Shown in pieces: positions 1 through 11,698 of a DNA stretch of 64,000 bases; within the stretch, counting starts at the first letter, position 1, and every line of letters starts with the position of its first letter. This DNA comes from Capitulum mitella (Eukaryota; Arthropoda; Thecostraca; Pollicipedomorpha; Pollicipedidae). A program made the position numbers and the translations under genes. The notes under the pieces were generated by a model that saw nothing but the letters and a program-made list of their open reading frames with translations, ran no database searches and was not told the DNA's origin. The stretch spans positions 935,001 to 999,000 of the forward strand of contig CP099839.1 in NCBI GenBank assembly GCA_030062745.1, read 5' to 3'.

Positions 1-559
1 CTGGGGTCCCCCAAACCAGCATGGAAGGCCTAAATCGACGTAGGGTACCGGGCCCTCACAAAGGAATACAAATCCACACCCCTGGAAAAACCCCTGAAAC
101 TGCCAGAACAGCGACTGAGACGTCCCGAGGGGCACGTGCGGCCGTCTGAGACTGCTAGGGGGTCCTGACACTGCAGACGGCCCAAACCACCACAAGTGCC
201 CTTGTAACTGCATGAGGGAACCTAACCTTAGCTGGCAAAAAGTCCCCAGAAACTACGAGGGACGCAGGGGCTCCAATAGGAGCCCTTCCGTCCCTCGTGT
301 CGTGTCTGTATCTGGTTCATGGACCAGATATAGACACATTTCAGATAGAAGGGACGCAGCCGCCTAAAATCTCGCCGTTTTTGTCATATTTGGGCCACTT
401 TGTACGGTACCAAACGCAAAATTTTCTCAAATAACGTGACGCGCTTGAATTCTTCGACCCCTTAAAGAGGCAAAAAACGGAAAATTATATAAAATGTTTC
501 CCCTGGGCCCGTTCGGATCAACGTTTTTTGATATCTGAAGAACACAAATGGGGAGAAGG

Positions 560-640
560 ACCGGCCGGGAGGGGGCGCTGTCCATTGCCCCCCACCTAGC
601 GAAATCCTGGATCCGCCACAGGCGTAGGCGAATTAACAAG
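560..640. repeat. Possible fragment of a MITE-like end
   Basis: A run of C followed by acctagcgaaatcctggatcc resembles the right-hand end structure of the elements at 3,948-4,217 and 19,734-19,900 (C-run, then a short AT segment, then a CTGG core). No partner end was found, so this is weak. Confidence 0.2.
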
Positions 641-1579
641 GAAAAAAGTCGCGCATTCTGCAAAGCAATTGCGCGCAACGGAACAAGGGTCTATTCCCCG
701 ATTTCGGAATTAATGATGAACTGCGACGCAAAGAAGAGGTCCGATAAAACACTGATGCCTCACGGAAGAAAACCTATGATCTTGTGCATAAGGCGTTCGT
801 GTAATCTGGTCAGCTGACTGCGCTATCTTCTTTTGCAAGCGGCACTACCCTGAGGTATTTTAATGTATGAATGGACAATTTTTCAAGGTTCAGGTTTTCA
901 GGACATTTACGCTACGTAGATGCTCTCTGGGTGAATATCCAATTGTGGATATCGCCAAATTAACATCCACTTTACATTCCACGAATGGACAATAATCGAC
1001 ACCAGATGCTTGCCCCTTTCCATCACCTTTCATTTGCTTCGGCCATCAATTTAATATCAGGCCCACATGGGGTCCAACCCTCACCCGTACAGGGGTGTCT
1101 GCATAAAGCGGACGTATGGAGGGGGGGGGGGGTACGACCCCTGGCCATTTCCACACCGGGCGTCCTCGAGCTTCGGGAAATAATGAGCGTCTTGCGAGTG
1201 ACGAGATCTGCCTCTCGTATCCAGGTTTAACGTCTCAGGTCAACAAATGGTCTTCTAGGTCGGGTCAAAGGTCAAAAATTGGCTTAAATTGGTACTTTTT
1301 CGAGTTCAAGCGCAAATGAATACCAAAGAATAAATAATAATGAAGCGGAACAGTTATCATAGTGTTTGCCAATCATTTATGAGTCCAACTGTACCCCACA
1401 CGATTGCTTTTCACCCACAGAGTCCGATCCAGATCATACTGAGCCAGTTCCTATCCGGTGAGGATGTCTGCTTAAAGTCGTGCTCGGAGCTGCATAAGCA
1501 TTTTTTTGTAGATAACAACAGATGCTGAAGTCAAATACGGCATCTGAGTTAGCCAACACTATTGTCGAATGACATCTAC

Positions 1580-1605
1580 AGGTCATCTTAGGTCATCCCA
1601 GGTTA
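1580..1605 (+). promoter_or_regulatory. AGGTCA / AGGTCA / AGGTTA direct repeat, DR4 spacing
   Basis: Half-sites at 1,580, 1,590 and 1,600 with spacers tctt and tccc, followed by an inverted TGACCT at 1,627-1,632. Not embedded in a long satellite. The similarity to 49,342-49,367 is in layout only. Confidence 0.3.
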
Positions 1606-3947
1606 CCTTAACCCAGTGGTCTAGGGTGACCTCGGATAATCTAAAAATCGTGGCTTTGATGTGTCAGGCGTTTTTTTTAGTCGATATCCACGACAAAATG
1701 CCATTGTACACATACCGTAACAAATTAGCCTCCTCACCCCACGGGCGGCAACCGTTCCGCCCATCGGAACGAAAGTCAGGCCTTCGTTGCATTCCGCCCT
1801 CTTTTGGTGAAATCAAAGATAAACTGCACGAAAGTTATATCATTTCGTTTGATTATTACGAAAGTTATATCATTATATCATTTGATTCCTTATAGCTCAA
1901 GCAATCCGCATGTATAGACTGTTTTACGACCCCCATTTTGTATCGCGCTTCTGGAGGTAAAACGTAACGTGTTTCCCGCCGTAACTCATGACCTTAGTTT
2001 TACACCCTGGATAATCCCTGCAGTGAGGATAAGCCCACCAAAGATACGTTTAGTCTATCAGAACATAATATTTTCGGCCGAATAATACATATTTCATTGC
2101 ATTTGTGCACCCCAGACGTTTTGCGGTGCGACAAAAATGAGACCGTTGCCAAACGGTCGTGACATGGTTTCCATAATGACGCCCTAGCTCGTTACCATGG
2201 TAACGCAGAGGAAAAACTTTTGCAGCATAAGAGCGAAAAGATTCCCCAGAGCGTACACCACGTTTCAGCTTTACCGTTACGAGGTTATCCTCGGAAAACG
2301 TCGGGGGAGGAAGTTACATGAACCCCTCGTACGGGTGCGGGCTAAGATTGACTGAACCTGCCGCCAAACGGGCGGAAAAGAGGCGACTCTCCCAAGAACC
2401 ATGCCAGAAGAGTTCTTTTTGCATTTCCCTGCTTAACACACAAAATGCCTAAAGAAAGGTAACTCACTTATTCCTCTCAGTTGAATGGGATTTTCTGTCA
2501 GCCTATGTCATGCAATTTGGGTCATCACATCACCGCGAATTCTATAATATTCAGTCTCGGACTTACCTGTGCCGTTATATATTATATATCATAGGTGTCT
2601 GCTATAGTTACAGTCATGCATAGTTATCTGAATCAGATGCACGAACAATACAAACGTTACCATTTCGAAAATATTTAAGACTCAAAAATATCACTTAGTC
2701 CATCCTAGGCCACGTCAGCTCTCTATTTCAGAGCAAACCTTACGGCGGCGGTCAGGAAAACATTACATGGTTGCTTTATCCTGCGAAATACCGCTTTTGT
2801 ATGGTCACCCAGATGCCTCAGCACAAGATGGTACCGGCATCAACATAGATGTCATCTTGTGCGACAGCACATTTGGTCACATTTTGTGTGGCGGCACCCA
2901 ACACGTACGAGTGTTATGCATCAGATCCTCTGCTAATGTGCTGTCTTGAACGTATGTGAACGACACTCCATCGTCAAAGACGAGGGTCACAGTCAGTTGT
3001 AAATAGTCCTCCCCAATCCTTTTTTGAGCCCAAGGAACACCAAACGTTAACGTATCCCACCAATGCAAGAGATTAAACCATTGTCATACAGCTGTTAAGA
3101 CGTGACAGCAGCCTGGCATATCGACAAGTCGGTTCTTTACAGGCCAAATAAAAAGACGATTGTCTGAAGCGGAACACTTCTACCGAGTACTAATCCTGCC
3201 TCCTCAACAAGGCAATTAGCCGTTTTATACTGTACACCGCAAGGTTTTGAGTGGGCCTGCACATAACCTGTCTGTCTGTCTGTAAGATAACAGCTTTGAA
3301 GGCGAGCCATCGCTCAAATGGTCTGTAAACAGCAGGACCCTTTTACGGGCTGGCAGAGAACCCTTAACAGTTCGGCAAGAGGCCTACTTACAGAGCCGTA
3401 GGCGGGCCATTTACAGGCTGGCAGGGACCCTCTTCAAGCCTACAGGAACCCTTCTTACAGGCTAGGAGGTGCCTCTTTCACATGCCAGCAAGATCCATTA
3501 GCCAATAAAGTAGCCTTAGCTGACAAGCATCCCTCAGGGCCTTTGCTCGACAAGGCCCCAACACAGAAAGGTCAGGCAATCCTTCCGCGCACAGCCTAGA
3601 GGGGCACCCTGCAGCCTAAATCCGAGGCCCCTCTGCGTTGCGTTCGGATGGATCCCGGATTTGGGACGGAGGGGCCTCCTCCGTACCAAGGGAGGAATTC
3701 CAGCCTCCTAAGCCCCCTTCCTGGGAACGCCTCTGGTTCCATCCATCACACGATCTGCTGACCATTCCCCGCCGCCACAGAACCTGGCCCTGTGTTCACC
3801 GAGCCCTGCTGTCTATTCGCCACCACAAGAGGAGTGCACCAAATCCACCACAAGAGGAGTGCACCAAATCCCGTTAGTCACCGCTGGAGGGAAGCACCAG
3901 ATCACGCTAGTCACCACGAGAGGGGTGCTGCATATCCGATGAGTCAC

Positions 3948-4217
3948 CAGGCACGTAGCCAAGGGAAGGGGCATAGGGGCCCGGGCCCCCCAGAACCAAG
4001 CGGTCTACACTAGCCATTTAGCGATTTTGCAGGAATACTGAATAGTGATCACACGAATGCTAGAAAAGCAAACATATGCTTTCTTGTGTGTTAAATATGA
4101 GGTTAATTCCGTAAAATTGTTGTTATTTCCTATAAATTTTCGTCATACGTCAGTGGCAAATGTCAAAATCTGACATTTGCCCCCTCTCCCTTTAGGAAAA
4201 TCCTGGTTACGTGCCTG
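3948..4217. mobile_element. MITE-like non-autonomous DNA element with terminal inverted repeats
   Basis: The left end reads caggcacgtagccaagg; the reverse complement of the right end reads caggcacgtaaccagg, giving inverted ends of about 16 bases around a 270-base, non-coding, AT-rich core. Just inside are gggcccgggcccccc on the left and a C-rich run followed by tttaggaaaatcc on the right. A clean target-site duplication is not visible. A related shorter element is at 19,734-19,900. Confidence 0.6.
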
Positions 4218-7037
4218 TCAGTCATCACCAGTTGTATGAACCACATACCGTCCGTCACTACCGGAGGGTCACACAAAATCCCGTCCACCACCACTGCAAG
4301 GATACACCAGATCAGATTCAGACTGTATACACCGGAGGGATACAGGACACATAGGTTATAGTGTTAACAAGGATAGAGCAGACCTCGTCTGAACTCATGC
4401 AACACACCAACCAGCAGCATGGACTTTTGACCGTGACGGATCCGATATGGAGATGGTTTCAAACGGAAAACATGGTAACGTGCCATGAGAAAATACGTTG
4501 CTGGCTAGTGCTCCTGCTTTAATGGCAAGCCAGACGTCTTGCTCAACCCTGCAAGTAGCGCCACCTATGGACATTGTCAGTGCCACTAGCGGACGAAAGG
4601 AGAACTAAAATGGGCAATGGCACGGGTCGGCCTTCGCGCCCTTACTTAGAACACAAATACGTGTTGCGATGTGACATCAGTCACAAACGGCGAAAGAGCT
4701 CTACTAAGCCAACTCAAATAAAAATGTTTTCACGCCTTGCCTTTCAACGCATTTTTCCTCAGACAGTCAACGAGAATCGAAAGGGCTGCGTTCACACCAC
4801 ATCAAAAAGCAATGAAACACCTCAAAATAACTGCAGATCACGGTCCTGTTTCATGCTTTCCCCAAATCTTCTGGCGTTTTGGGAATATACCAGTCTTAGA
4901 TGGCTGTCCGTGTCAAACAATGAGCACGTGGATCTTCCCATACATAACTGGGGGCGAAGGAAACCGTGCACAAATGAGATGGCGTGAGTTTCGCTGGCGG
5001 CCACTTCAAATTCCGGCAAAGTTCTGCAAATGTGTTTCCCAAGGAAGCCGATAATTTAAGGACATTTAGTCATGTCATGGTCGAAGCTAAGCGTTTTGCG
5101 ACCACGCCAACTAACATCAGACCAGCGGCTAGGCGAACACATGTCACCGACCCGACGAGCTCGTAAGGTCATTTGGCAGTCATGCATCTGGATCAGCAAA
5201 TGGTCTATAGATGTCTGGTCCCTTGCGCCATCGTGTCTGAATAATGGTGAGTTAATGAGTTGATGAATGATGATGAAAATGAGCTCAAAGGCGTATCAAC
5301 ACGAAACAGTGTTTGAAAACCATTTAGCCTGCTTTGCACAGCTTGTCTTAAATAACATAGGTAATTAGAAGTACTAAGTTGCAGGATCACCAGAAAGTCT
5401 CCATCCAGTCTCATGAACATCAAAGGTCTAACCGCAGTCAGTCTGAGTTAACAGTGCTGGACGACTGAGCTCTGTTTTGGTTTGTTTTTCTGGAGTTAAG
5501 CCAGCCAGTACCGTATTCAGAATCCTCTCTAACCAACACAGAATGTTGTACACCGGCTCCTTCACCACGATGTCATGTCATACCATTAACTGATTCCTTT
5601 TCCCCGCGAGTTGGAAAATAGAAGTGCGAAAAGGTGCAGTCTCACAAAATCACATCGGGCAACCCAGAGTGCTGTAACGCTATGCTATGCTAGCAACATC
5701 AACATGCTGGCTAAGGTTCACTCCCTAAGCATTCTTGGCAATAACAGTGGTGGATTCCGATAATGTGCGGTTCATGTGTACAAGAGATTCGATCAACAGA
5801 ACCGAACTTCAAAATCAGGCGGAAAATACGGTGTAGTAGCTCAGATATGGCCACAGAAAAGATTCGAAATCATTTCGACGAAAAAAACGTGATCACTGGT
5901 GAAATCACCAAACCGTAGAGCGACTTCCAGTTTTGGCTTTAGACAATACCATATTCCACATTCAGCACCCATTAAGCTACCTGAATGGAGACACTTTATC
6001 ATAGGAAGCACGCGTCTCAGCTGTTGCAAAGAGCAACTACACATTATCCGGGTTTAAACGCGGAATAAAATTTACTTCCAAATCGCGTTTGGATTCTCAG
6101 AAGGTCATTGTCGAAGCGTATAAAATATATTTCCGTTCTTAGTGCCGCCGCTGTTGTCCTGTTTGGTCCTACTTCCATCTTCGTTCGTTTCTTCGTCTTC
6201 ATCTACGACATTGCTGCAGAACGCGGCGAGATGTATTTCAGCTTTGAGCTGAAGAAGTGGCGTCCTATTTTCGTACTTTCTTTCCGCCGTGTTAACTAAT
6301 ATTGTATTTCTCAGCAGTGAGATTACGTTCCATTTCCAGCGAAAGGCGCGCTTATTTTGCTCAATGCCGATCAAAAAGTTCCACGAAACTGTTACTGAAC
6401 CTGACATGGTATTTCGCAATGTTTCGGCTACACTGGCCCGTGGCTGTCAAAATTATCACGGGAAATCGGTGGACATTAGGGTCGATATCAACGGTGGAAC
6501 GCGTCTAATTCAGCCACTACCCAAGTCACCCATTTTACTTGAAACACGTCTTTGCATATGATATGTTCCTCCTGGGCAGGTCACTACCGGTCAGCAATCA
6601 TTGGCTATTACTTTTTTAAGCGGGTTGTATCGGCCGGCTTTTGTGCGGAGAAGGGGTGGCGTGGAACAAAACAAACGAAGAAAAAACACATGAAATAAAA
6701 TACGATAATGACAAGGCATTCGGATCTGATCGGGAAAATGTATTCGTTATTAAGAAGGCAAAATAAAAATGAATGTTTTCTGTCTGGTTGATACAGACGA
6801 TATTTCGTTATGCCTTCATACATGGCGTGAAAGGTGCAGGTTTTATTCGCGGAATTTGAAGAGTCAGCCGGAGCCTGTTAAATACAGTCAGCGTAATAGA
6901 GTACTCTGAATGACATGGTTAGATGTTGCTTAACTACTCTAGACAAGTCGTCTGAGCTCACTCGGCTTTCATCAGTGCCTTGCATCCTCCTCTCTCCCTT
7001 TCGTTACTTTTGAACTCATCTCTTTCTCCACTGGCAA

Positions 7038-7042
<5 letters not shown>

Positions 7043-7119
<77 letters not shown>

Positions 7120-7120
7120 A
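7043..7120. repeat. AT/GT dinucleotide microsatellite
   Basis: An uninterrupted TA run (about 7,043-7,095) changes directly into a TG run (about 7,096-7,120). This is a compound microsatellite, likely variable in length between individuals. Confidence 0.97.
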
Positions 7121-7284
7121 AAGTTTGCCTCAACTGATAGCTTGTGCCCACCCCTTGATTTAACTGGCACTGAGTCGCCTCTCCCTGTATCGGGAGCTGA
7201 ATCCGTGACAGCCGTCCTGAGTTCTGCCAGTGACTCCAACTCTTTCTCGACTGACATCTTGAGCTCTCCCATCTCCGCCAACGG

Positions 7285-7806
7285 CCTGAACCCACATTAC
7301 CGTCCCACGGGTGACATGGACCCACCTCACACTCCCATAAGTGACCCAAACCCGCCTCACCGTCCCATGGGTGGCCTGAACCCACGTTACCGTCCCATGG
7401 GTGACATGGATCCACCTCACACTCCCATAAGTGACCCAAACCCGCCTCACCGTCCCATGGGTGGCCTGAACCCACGTTACCGTCCCATGGGTGACATGGA
7501 CCCACCTCACCCTCCCATAAGTGACCCAAACCCGCCTCACCGTCCCATGGGTGGCCTGAACCCACCTCGCCGTGCGATAGGTGACCTGAACCCACCTCAC
7601 CTTCCCATGGATGGCCTGAACCCACCTCGCCGTCCCATGGGTGACCTGAACCCACCTCGCTGTCCCATGGGCGACTTGAACCCACTTCACCTTCCCATGG
7701 GTGGCCTGAACCTACCTCGTCCCATGGATGACCTGAACCCGCCTTACCGTCCCATGGGTGACCTGAACCCAACCCACCGTCCCATGGGTGACCTGAACCC
7801 ACCCCA
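7285..7806. repeat. 30-base minisatellite with a 90-base higher-order unit
   Basis: About seventeen copies of a 30-base unit with the core cccatgggtgacctgaaccc. In the part near 7,311-7,580 three variants form a 90-base higher-order unit; the landmark gtgacatgga recurs at 7,311, 7,401 and 7,491. Because 30 is a multiple of three, frames stay open on both strands (309 codons forward, 294 reverse). I read these as by-products. On the minus strand each unit carries a ggtgagg- or ggtaacg-like string and many carry AGGTCA. The array begins within about ten bases of the donor of the CASP-type exon. Confidence 0.95.
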
Positions 7807-7817
7807 CGGTGACTCAC

Positions 7818-7954
7818 CTCTCCCTCGCCGCGGCAGAGAGTCGCCACCGAGTTCATGTTTCCCAGGTCGTCCTCGAGCTTCTGGACGAGTCGGCGCTGCT
7901 CCTCTATGACGCGCTGCTGTCGCTCCTGCTCCAGCTCCAGCGTCTCGCAGCGCG
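7818..7954 (-). CDS. CASP-type alternative exon of the cut locus
   Basis: Two bases plus 45 codons. Acceptor ctgtcggcag|cg, donor gggagag|gtgagt in phase 0. It encodes RCETLELEQERQQRVIEEQR then RLVQKLEDDLGNMNSV. This aligns without gaps over 36 residues to the CASP-specific segment of human CUX1 that starts RCAELQVRITEA and includes EQRELIARLEQDL; I count about 12 identities, including the RC start and the E-Q-R..L...LE.DL pattern. Its start phase fits the phase-1 donor at 39,575, as in vertebrates, where CASP exons lie downstream of the CUX1 homeobox exons and join the shared coiled coil. CASP is a Golgi coiled-coil membrane protein. The next CASP exons (RERFR..N.ELEAEN region, membrane anchor) are not seen down to base 1. 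A minisatellite starts about ten bases inside the following intron. Confidence 0.72.
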
Positions 7955-9599
7955 CTGCCGACAGAGGCCTGCGTCAGTGCCCGCCACCAGCGGCCGACAG
8001 CGTCAGACAGCAGACGCAGGCGGGGGGGGGGGGGGAGTCGGCACTCTTTTATTCCCTCCCCAGCATTATCTACTCACTGCGGCGCGGTGTTGCGCTGAAC
8101 GGTCTGCTGCGGATGCCTGCGGAGGGCGAGTTGCAGGGGCAGGTGGAGGATGCTAGGAACAGAAATGCATGGCCTCGCATCGCTTTTGTAGCCGACAGCG
8201 ATTTGGTCGTCTGGACTTTGTACTGACATCGGCTAAAACAATTTTTTCTCGAAACTCAGCAAACGACAATCCCGAGATATCACGAACTGGCATAAAGATT
8301 CCCCCTACTTAGCACTATTCTTTCCACGCTTCATCCAACAAGGCACGGATGATTTGACCGGTTTTCGTATCCATTTGTCCTATCAGGTGCACTTGGTCCG
8401 TCTTCGAGAAAAATCGGTCTATCTGATGCCGCGAAGCTGTGCCAACTCTGAAGAACAACTCTGAGCCATTAGCATCTCAGGCCCTATCTAAAACGGGTGC
8501 GACAGCATCTGACGTGCACCAGTTATCTGTCGCCATGTCATGCATCTTCCAGCAAGTCTCCCACGATTTGACCAGATAAGAATGTAGCGTTGTCAGCAAC
8601 CGGCTCCCAGGAAACATCTGTTTCCAGGAAACTTGCAGGGGTGAAAATGCTGCGTGTTTTCCTAGAAATCCCGCCTTCGTTGCGACCGAATTAAATGATT
8701 GGTCCTCGGCATCTGCACGGTAACGGCCAAAGCAACATGATTATCCCACAAAACGCATGCTAGATGCTTTTCAAACACAACTGGCCAGATTTGCTATGAG
8801 TGCCTTGTTTGACAAAACCTGGCAGACTGGTCCATCTTGCACGACCCGGCCATTTTCACCCCGTCTAGTTCCCGTGGATCGGAGCTCTGCCACTGGAAGC
8901 ATTCTCGGTATTAAAATACCGTCTTTACCGCAGACGATGCTACCGGCACATCTTGACGGCAACGCCTCCCACCCGGGCAGGTGCTCAGAGACGTGCCATC
9001 TTTTCGGCCCGTTGCATACTGCTGGCCAGGGATCTGGCAGATGTCCCGCTGATGAGATGGCCGCCCCTCCCCGTGCCACGGTTCCAGGTCATTTGTGTCA
9101 AACTTGGCTCGGGACACTCTTGTACGAGCCGTTAACTCGCCAGAGGACGATTCTCGATTTGAGTAAACGATTGGCCAAACGGTGGAGGTGAATATTCAAG
9201 CAGAGCTACGCTTGCAAATGCCTACCCTCATTTAAGTATGTGGGGGACAAGAAAATGCAGGCGTGGAACTCTTATAGACCTCAAACGATTAAAATCTTGT
9301 AGTGGCGACTACTCCTCTCCCTTGAAGTGCTTTTTGCAGGAATACGCGTTGCCCATCTGACGCTAGTCCATTTCACGTTACATCGTTCCCACGCAGATTG
9401 AGATCCGGGTTTTATGCTCGTCACTCTCGACGCATTTTTACTTCTCCGCCAGTAATTTTCCACCGAGAGCATCACCCTCGAAACGGGCAGCCGCGCAAAA
9501 ACGCCGGAGGCCACGCTTTTCCAAGGGTCATGGTTTCAAGACTAGGAAGGAGCGGAACAGCCAGGCAGGACAGCTGAGTAGTCGATCGTGCAGAGCAGA
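7955..9599. other. Spacer between the CASP-type exon and the cut 3' UTR
   Basis: AT-richer from about 8,220 onward. No exon, repeat array or RNA gene recognised. A frame of 144 codons (8,757-9,191, plus strand) has no recognisable motif. Confidence 0.5.
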
Positions 9600-10495
9600 T
9601 ACCACATCCGATCAAGAGTTTATTTTGTAGATAAGCTTACAGCTTCTGTACTGATCACACGGTTCGTAAATTATCTTACAGATATACACTGGTCAACACA
9701 CGTCCCGGGACTTTGCAACAGGGGTCAATAAACTGTAACACAGAGCGGGTCGCGACCGCATCACACGGAATATTTAACACTCACATCCACAACCGGCGGC
9801 GCCGGCGTCGGCCTACGCGCTACAAGTATATCAAAATGAGTGGACGCCTCTCCGGGGTTGGGCGAGAGCACGACAAAAACGCCGGAACGGGGCGGCGCGG
9901 TCGGTACGACCGCACGCGGCGGGAGGGGGGGGGGGGGGGGTGCTGCGGAGATCATTTGCTGGGGGCGGTGGCGGGCGGGGGAGCACCCGCCACCCGCCAC
10001 CTCTGTTGGGGGGAGGGGGCGGTAAGGCAACAACCAGAAACCACTCGGCAATAACAACGTGAGAGGAGAACAGACAACACGAACCAACAAGGGTAGACGG
10101 CGCCGGGCGGCGGGCGGACAGGCGCGCCGCCCGGAGGTACCAAACTGGACTTGTTCGACGGTCGGCCGCGGCGCGCTGTCTTCTGTCGGCCGACTGGCGC
10201 GGCAGCGCGGCCGGCGGCCGGCGACTAGGCGGCCGCCGCGGTCCGGCCGCGTCAGAGTGCGCCGCGACCGCGCCCCGGCCCCAGCCGGGCGACACACGCA
10301 CACATACAAAAATATGGGATGAGAAGAACACAACTATATGCGGGCGGCGGCGGCGCCGCCCACCGGGCCACTCGGTGGCTGCCGGGGCGGCCGCTGTTTA
10401 GAGTCGAACTGACATATCACTTGGCATCTGAAGTTGGCTGACTGATAGTACGGGTGAGACGGGGCGATTGGAGATTGCACGTGACGGCGGCGGCG
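9600..10495 (-). other. ct: Probable 3' untranslated region of the homeodomain transcript
   Basis: The stop codon ends at 10,496. The first AATAAA-type signal seen downstream on the minus strand is at 9,619-9,624, in an AT-richer, T-rich context, giving a 3' UTR of roughly 0.9 kb. The stretch is very GC-rich, with G and C homopolymers near 9,926-9,940. Several frames stay open on both strands only because of base composition. No second gene is seen. Confidence 0.4.
9619..9624 (-). terminator. Candidate polyadenylation signal AATAAA
   Basis: AATAAA on the minus strand, the first such hexamer after the cut stop codon. It would end the homeodomain-encoding transcript before the CASP-type exon at 7,954, as the alternative-product model requires. 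Confidence 0.4.
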
Positions 10496-11698
10496 CTACT
10501 CGGCCTCGGACGTGTTGCCGTCGACCGGCTCGGCGCCCCGCTCCGGCTCCGGCTCCGGCTCCAGCTCCGAGCCCGGCTCCGGCCGCTCCGGCTCCGGCTC
10601 CGGCTCGCTGTCCGGCTCGGCAGGCGAGTCGGCGGTGGCCGGCGGCGGCGACGGCTCCGCCCTGACGGCCGACTCGGCGGCGGAGGCGGCGGCGGCGGGG
10701 GCGGCGGCGGCCGGCGCGGCGCCGCCTTCCAGCTCAGTCTGCATCACACACACGCCGTTGATGAGCTGCGGCGGCCGGCGCGGCTCGGCTGCCCACTGCG
10801 GGTTCACCCACTGCGGCGCAGCCGGCTTGCGCCGCGAGCTGCGGCCGGCCGGCGCCGCCAGCTTCTCGCGCTCCAGCTCGTCGTCGTCGTCGTCGCGCTC
10901 GGGCGGCGAGCCGGCCGGCGCCGGGCTGCTGCTGGCCGACAGGTTGGACGCGTCGTCGCTCTGGTTGTCGAAGTCGTTGTCCGACTTCATGCTGAGGTCG
11001 AGCCCGCTCATGGGCTCGCCGCCGGCCAGCCGGCCGTCCAGGTAGGGGAACGGCAGCGGCCCGGGCAGGCCGGGGAACGGCAGCTGGCCAGGCAGCGGCG
11101 GCGCGCCGCTCTTCTCGCGCTGCAGCTCCTGCAGTCGCCGGTTGAGCAGCAGCCGAAACTGGAGCGGGTCTAACTGCTGGCCGTCCCGGCTGGCGCCCGA
11201 CAGGTAGGCGGCCGAATCGCCGCCACCGCCGCCGCCACCGCCCGCCGTCTGCTGCTTCAGCCGCATCCGGTGGTTGTGGAACCAGTTGGTGATGGTGCGG
11301 TGTGTCAGGCTGAGCTCCTGGCACAGGAACTCGACCGACGTCATGTTCGGGTACGGGTCGAGCGCGAACGCCAGCTTCAGCGCCTCCTTCTGCTCGTCCG
11401 AGAAGAGCACGCGCGACTTCTTGGCGTTGGGGCTGTTGGACATGGTGGAGTAGACGTCCGAGCTGTCGTTGCTCTCGCTGGCGGCCTCCATCTGACTACG
11501 GCGCCGCTTGTTGCTCTCCTTGCGCTCGGACTTGATGCGCTGCAGCTTTTCCATGTTGCGCGGAGTGTCCTCGAGCCACATCTTCATGCGGATGAACGGC
11601 TCGCGGCCCTTGATGCTGAGCAGGTGCCACGGCTTCGGCTTGGAGAGCAGCTCGCTGACGGAGCCCTGCGACAGGCCCAGCACCACCTCGCCGAACAG
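10496..11698 (-). CDS. ct: cut terminal exon: CUT domain 3, homeodomain, C-terminus
   Basis: Four hundred codons plus TAG (residues 950-1349). Acceptor ctgccgtttcag|ctg. CUT3 continues with [20 protein letters not shown]. The homeodomain (bases 11,249-11,428) reads [20 protein letters not shown] and ends [16 protein letters not shown]; His at homeodomain position 50 (WFHNH) is the cut-class signature. Further on are [39 protein letters not shown] and INGVCVMQ, all in the same order as in Drosophila Cut. The tail is acidic with EPEPEPE repeats. The flybase-length protein is far longer, mainly because of low-complexity insertions absent here. Confidence 0.98.
   Translation of the reverse strand: MFGEVVLGLSQGSVSELLSKPKPWHLLSIKGREPFIRMKMWLEDTPRNMEKLQRIKSERKESNKRRRSQMEAASESNDSSDVYSTMSNSPNAKKSRVLFSDEQKEALKLAFALDPYPNMTSVEFLCQELSLTHRTITNWFHNHRMRLKQQTAGGGGGGGGDSAAYLSGASRDGQQLDPLQFRLLLNRRLQELQREKSGAPPLPGQLPFPGLPGPLPFPYLDGRLAGGEPMSGLDLSMKSDNDFDNQSDDASNLSASSSPAPAGSPPERDDDDDELEREKLAAPAGRSSRRKPAAPQWVNPQWAAEPRRPPQLINGVCVMQTELEGGAAPAAAAPAAAASAAESAVRAEPSPPPATADSPAEPDSEPEPEPERPEPGSELEPEPEPERGAEPVDGNTSEAE

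Larger units (their letters stand above)
1..6900. other. AT-richer region without a recognised gene (intron of the CASP form or intergenic)
   Basis: Base composition is much closer to even than in the cut introns. Frames up to 137 codons occur, but none has family motifs, neighbouring splice sites or codon bias. Contents noted: a triplet of AGGTCA-like half-sites at 1,580-1,605, degenerate repeats of a CAGGCTGGCAGG-type motif at about 3,330-3,500, a 25-base imperfect repeat at about 3,821-3,945, and a MITE-like element at 3,948-4,217. If the CASP model is right, this is the intron before the next CASP exon. Confidence 0.5.

Noticed and set aside
1..7800. Further CASP exons downstream of 7,818
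   Set aside because: I looked on the minus strand for RERFR..N.ELEAEN and KI.FLQSY-type coding sequence and a membrane segment with splice sites, and found none.
6980..7909. 309-codon plus-strand and 294-codon minus-strand frames with ten-residue repeats
   Set aside because: Both come from a 30-base tandem array, which keeps every frame open on both strands; there are no splice signals or family motifs.
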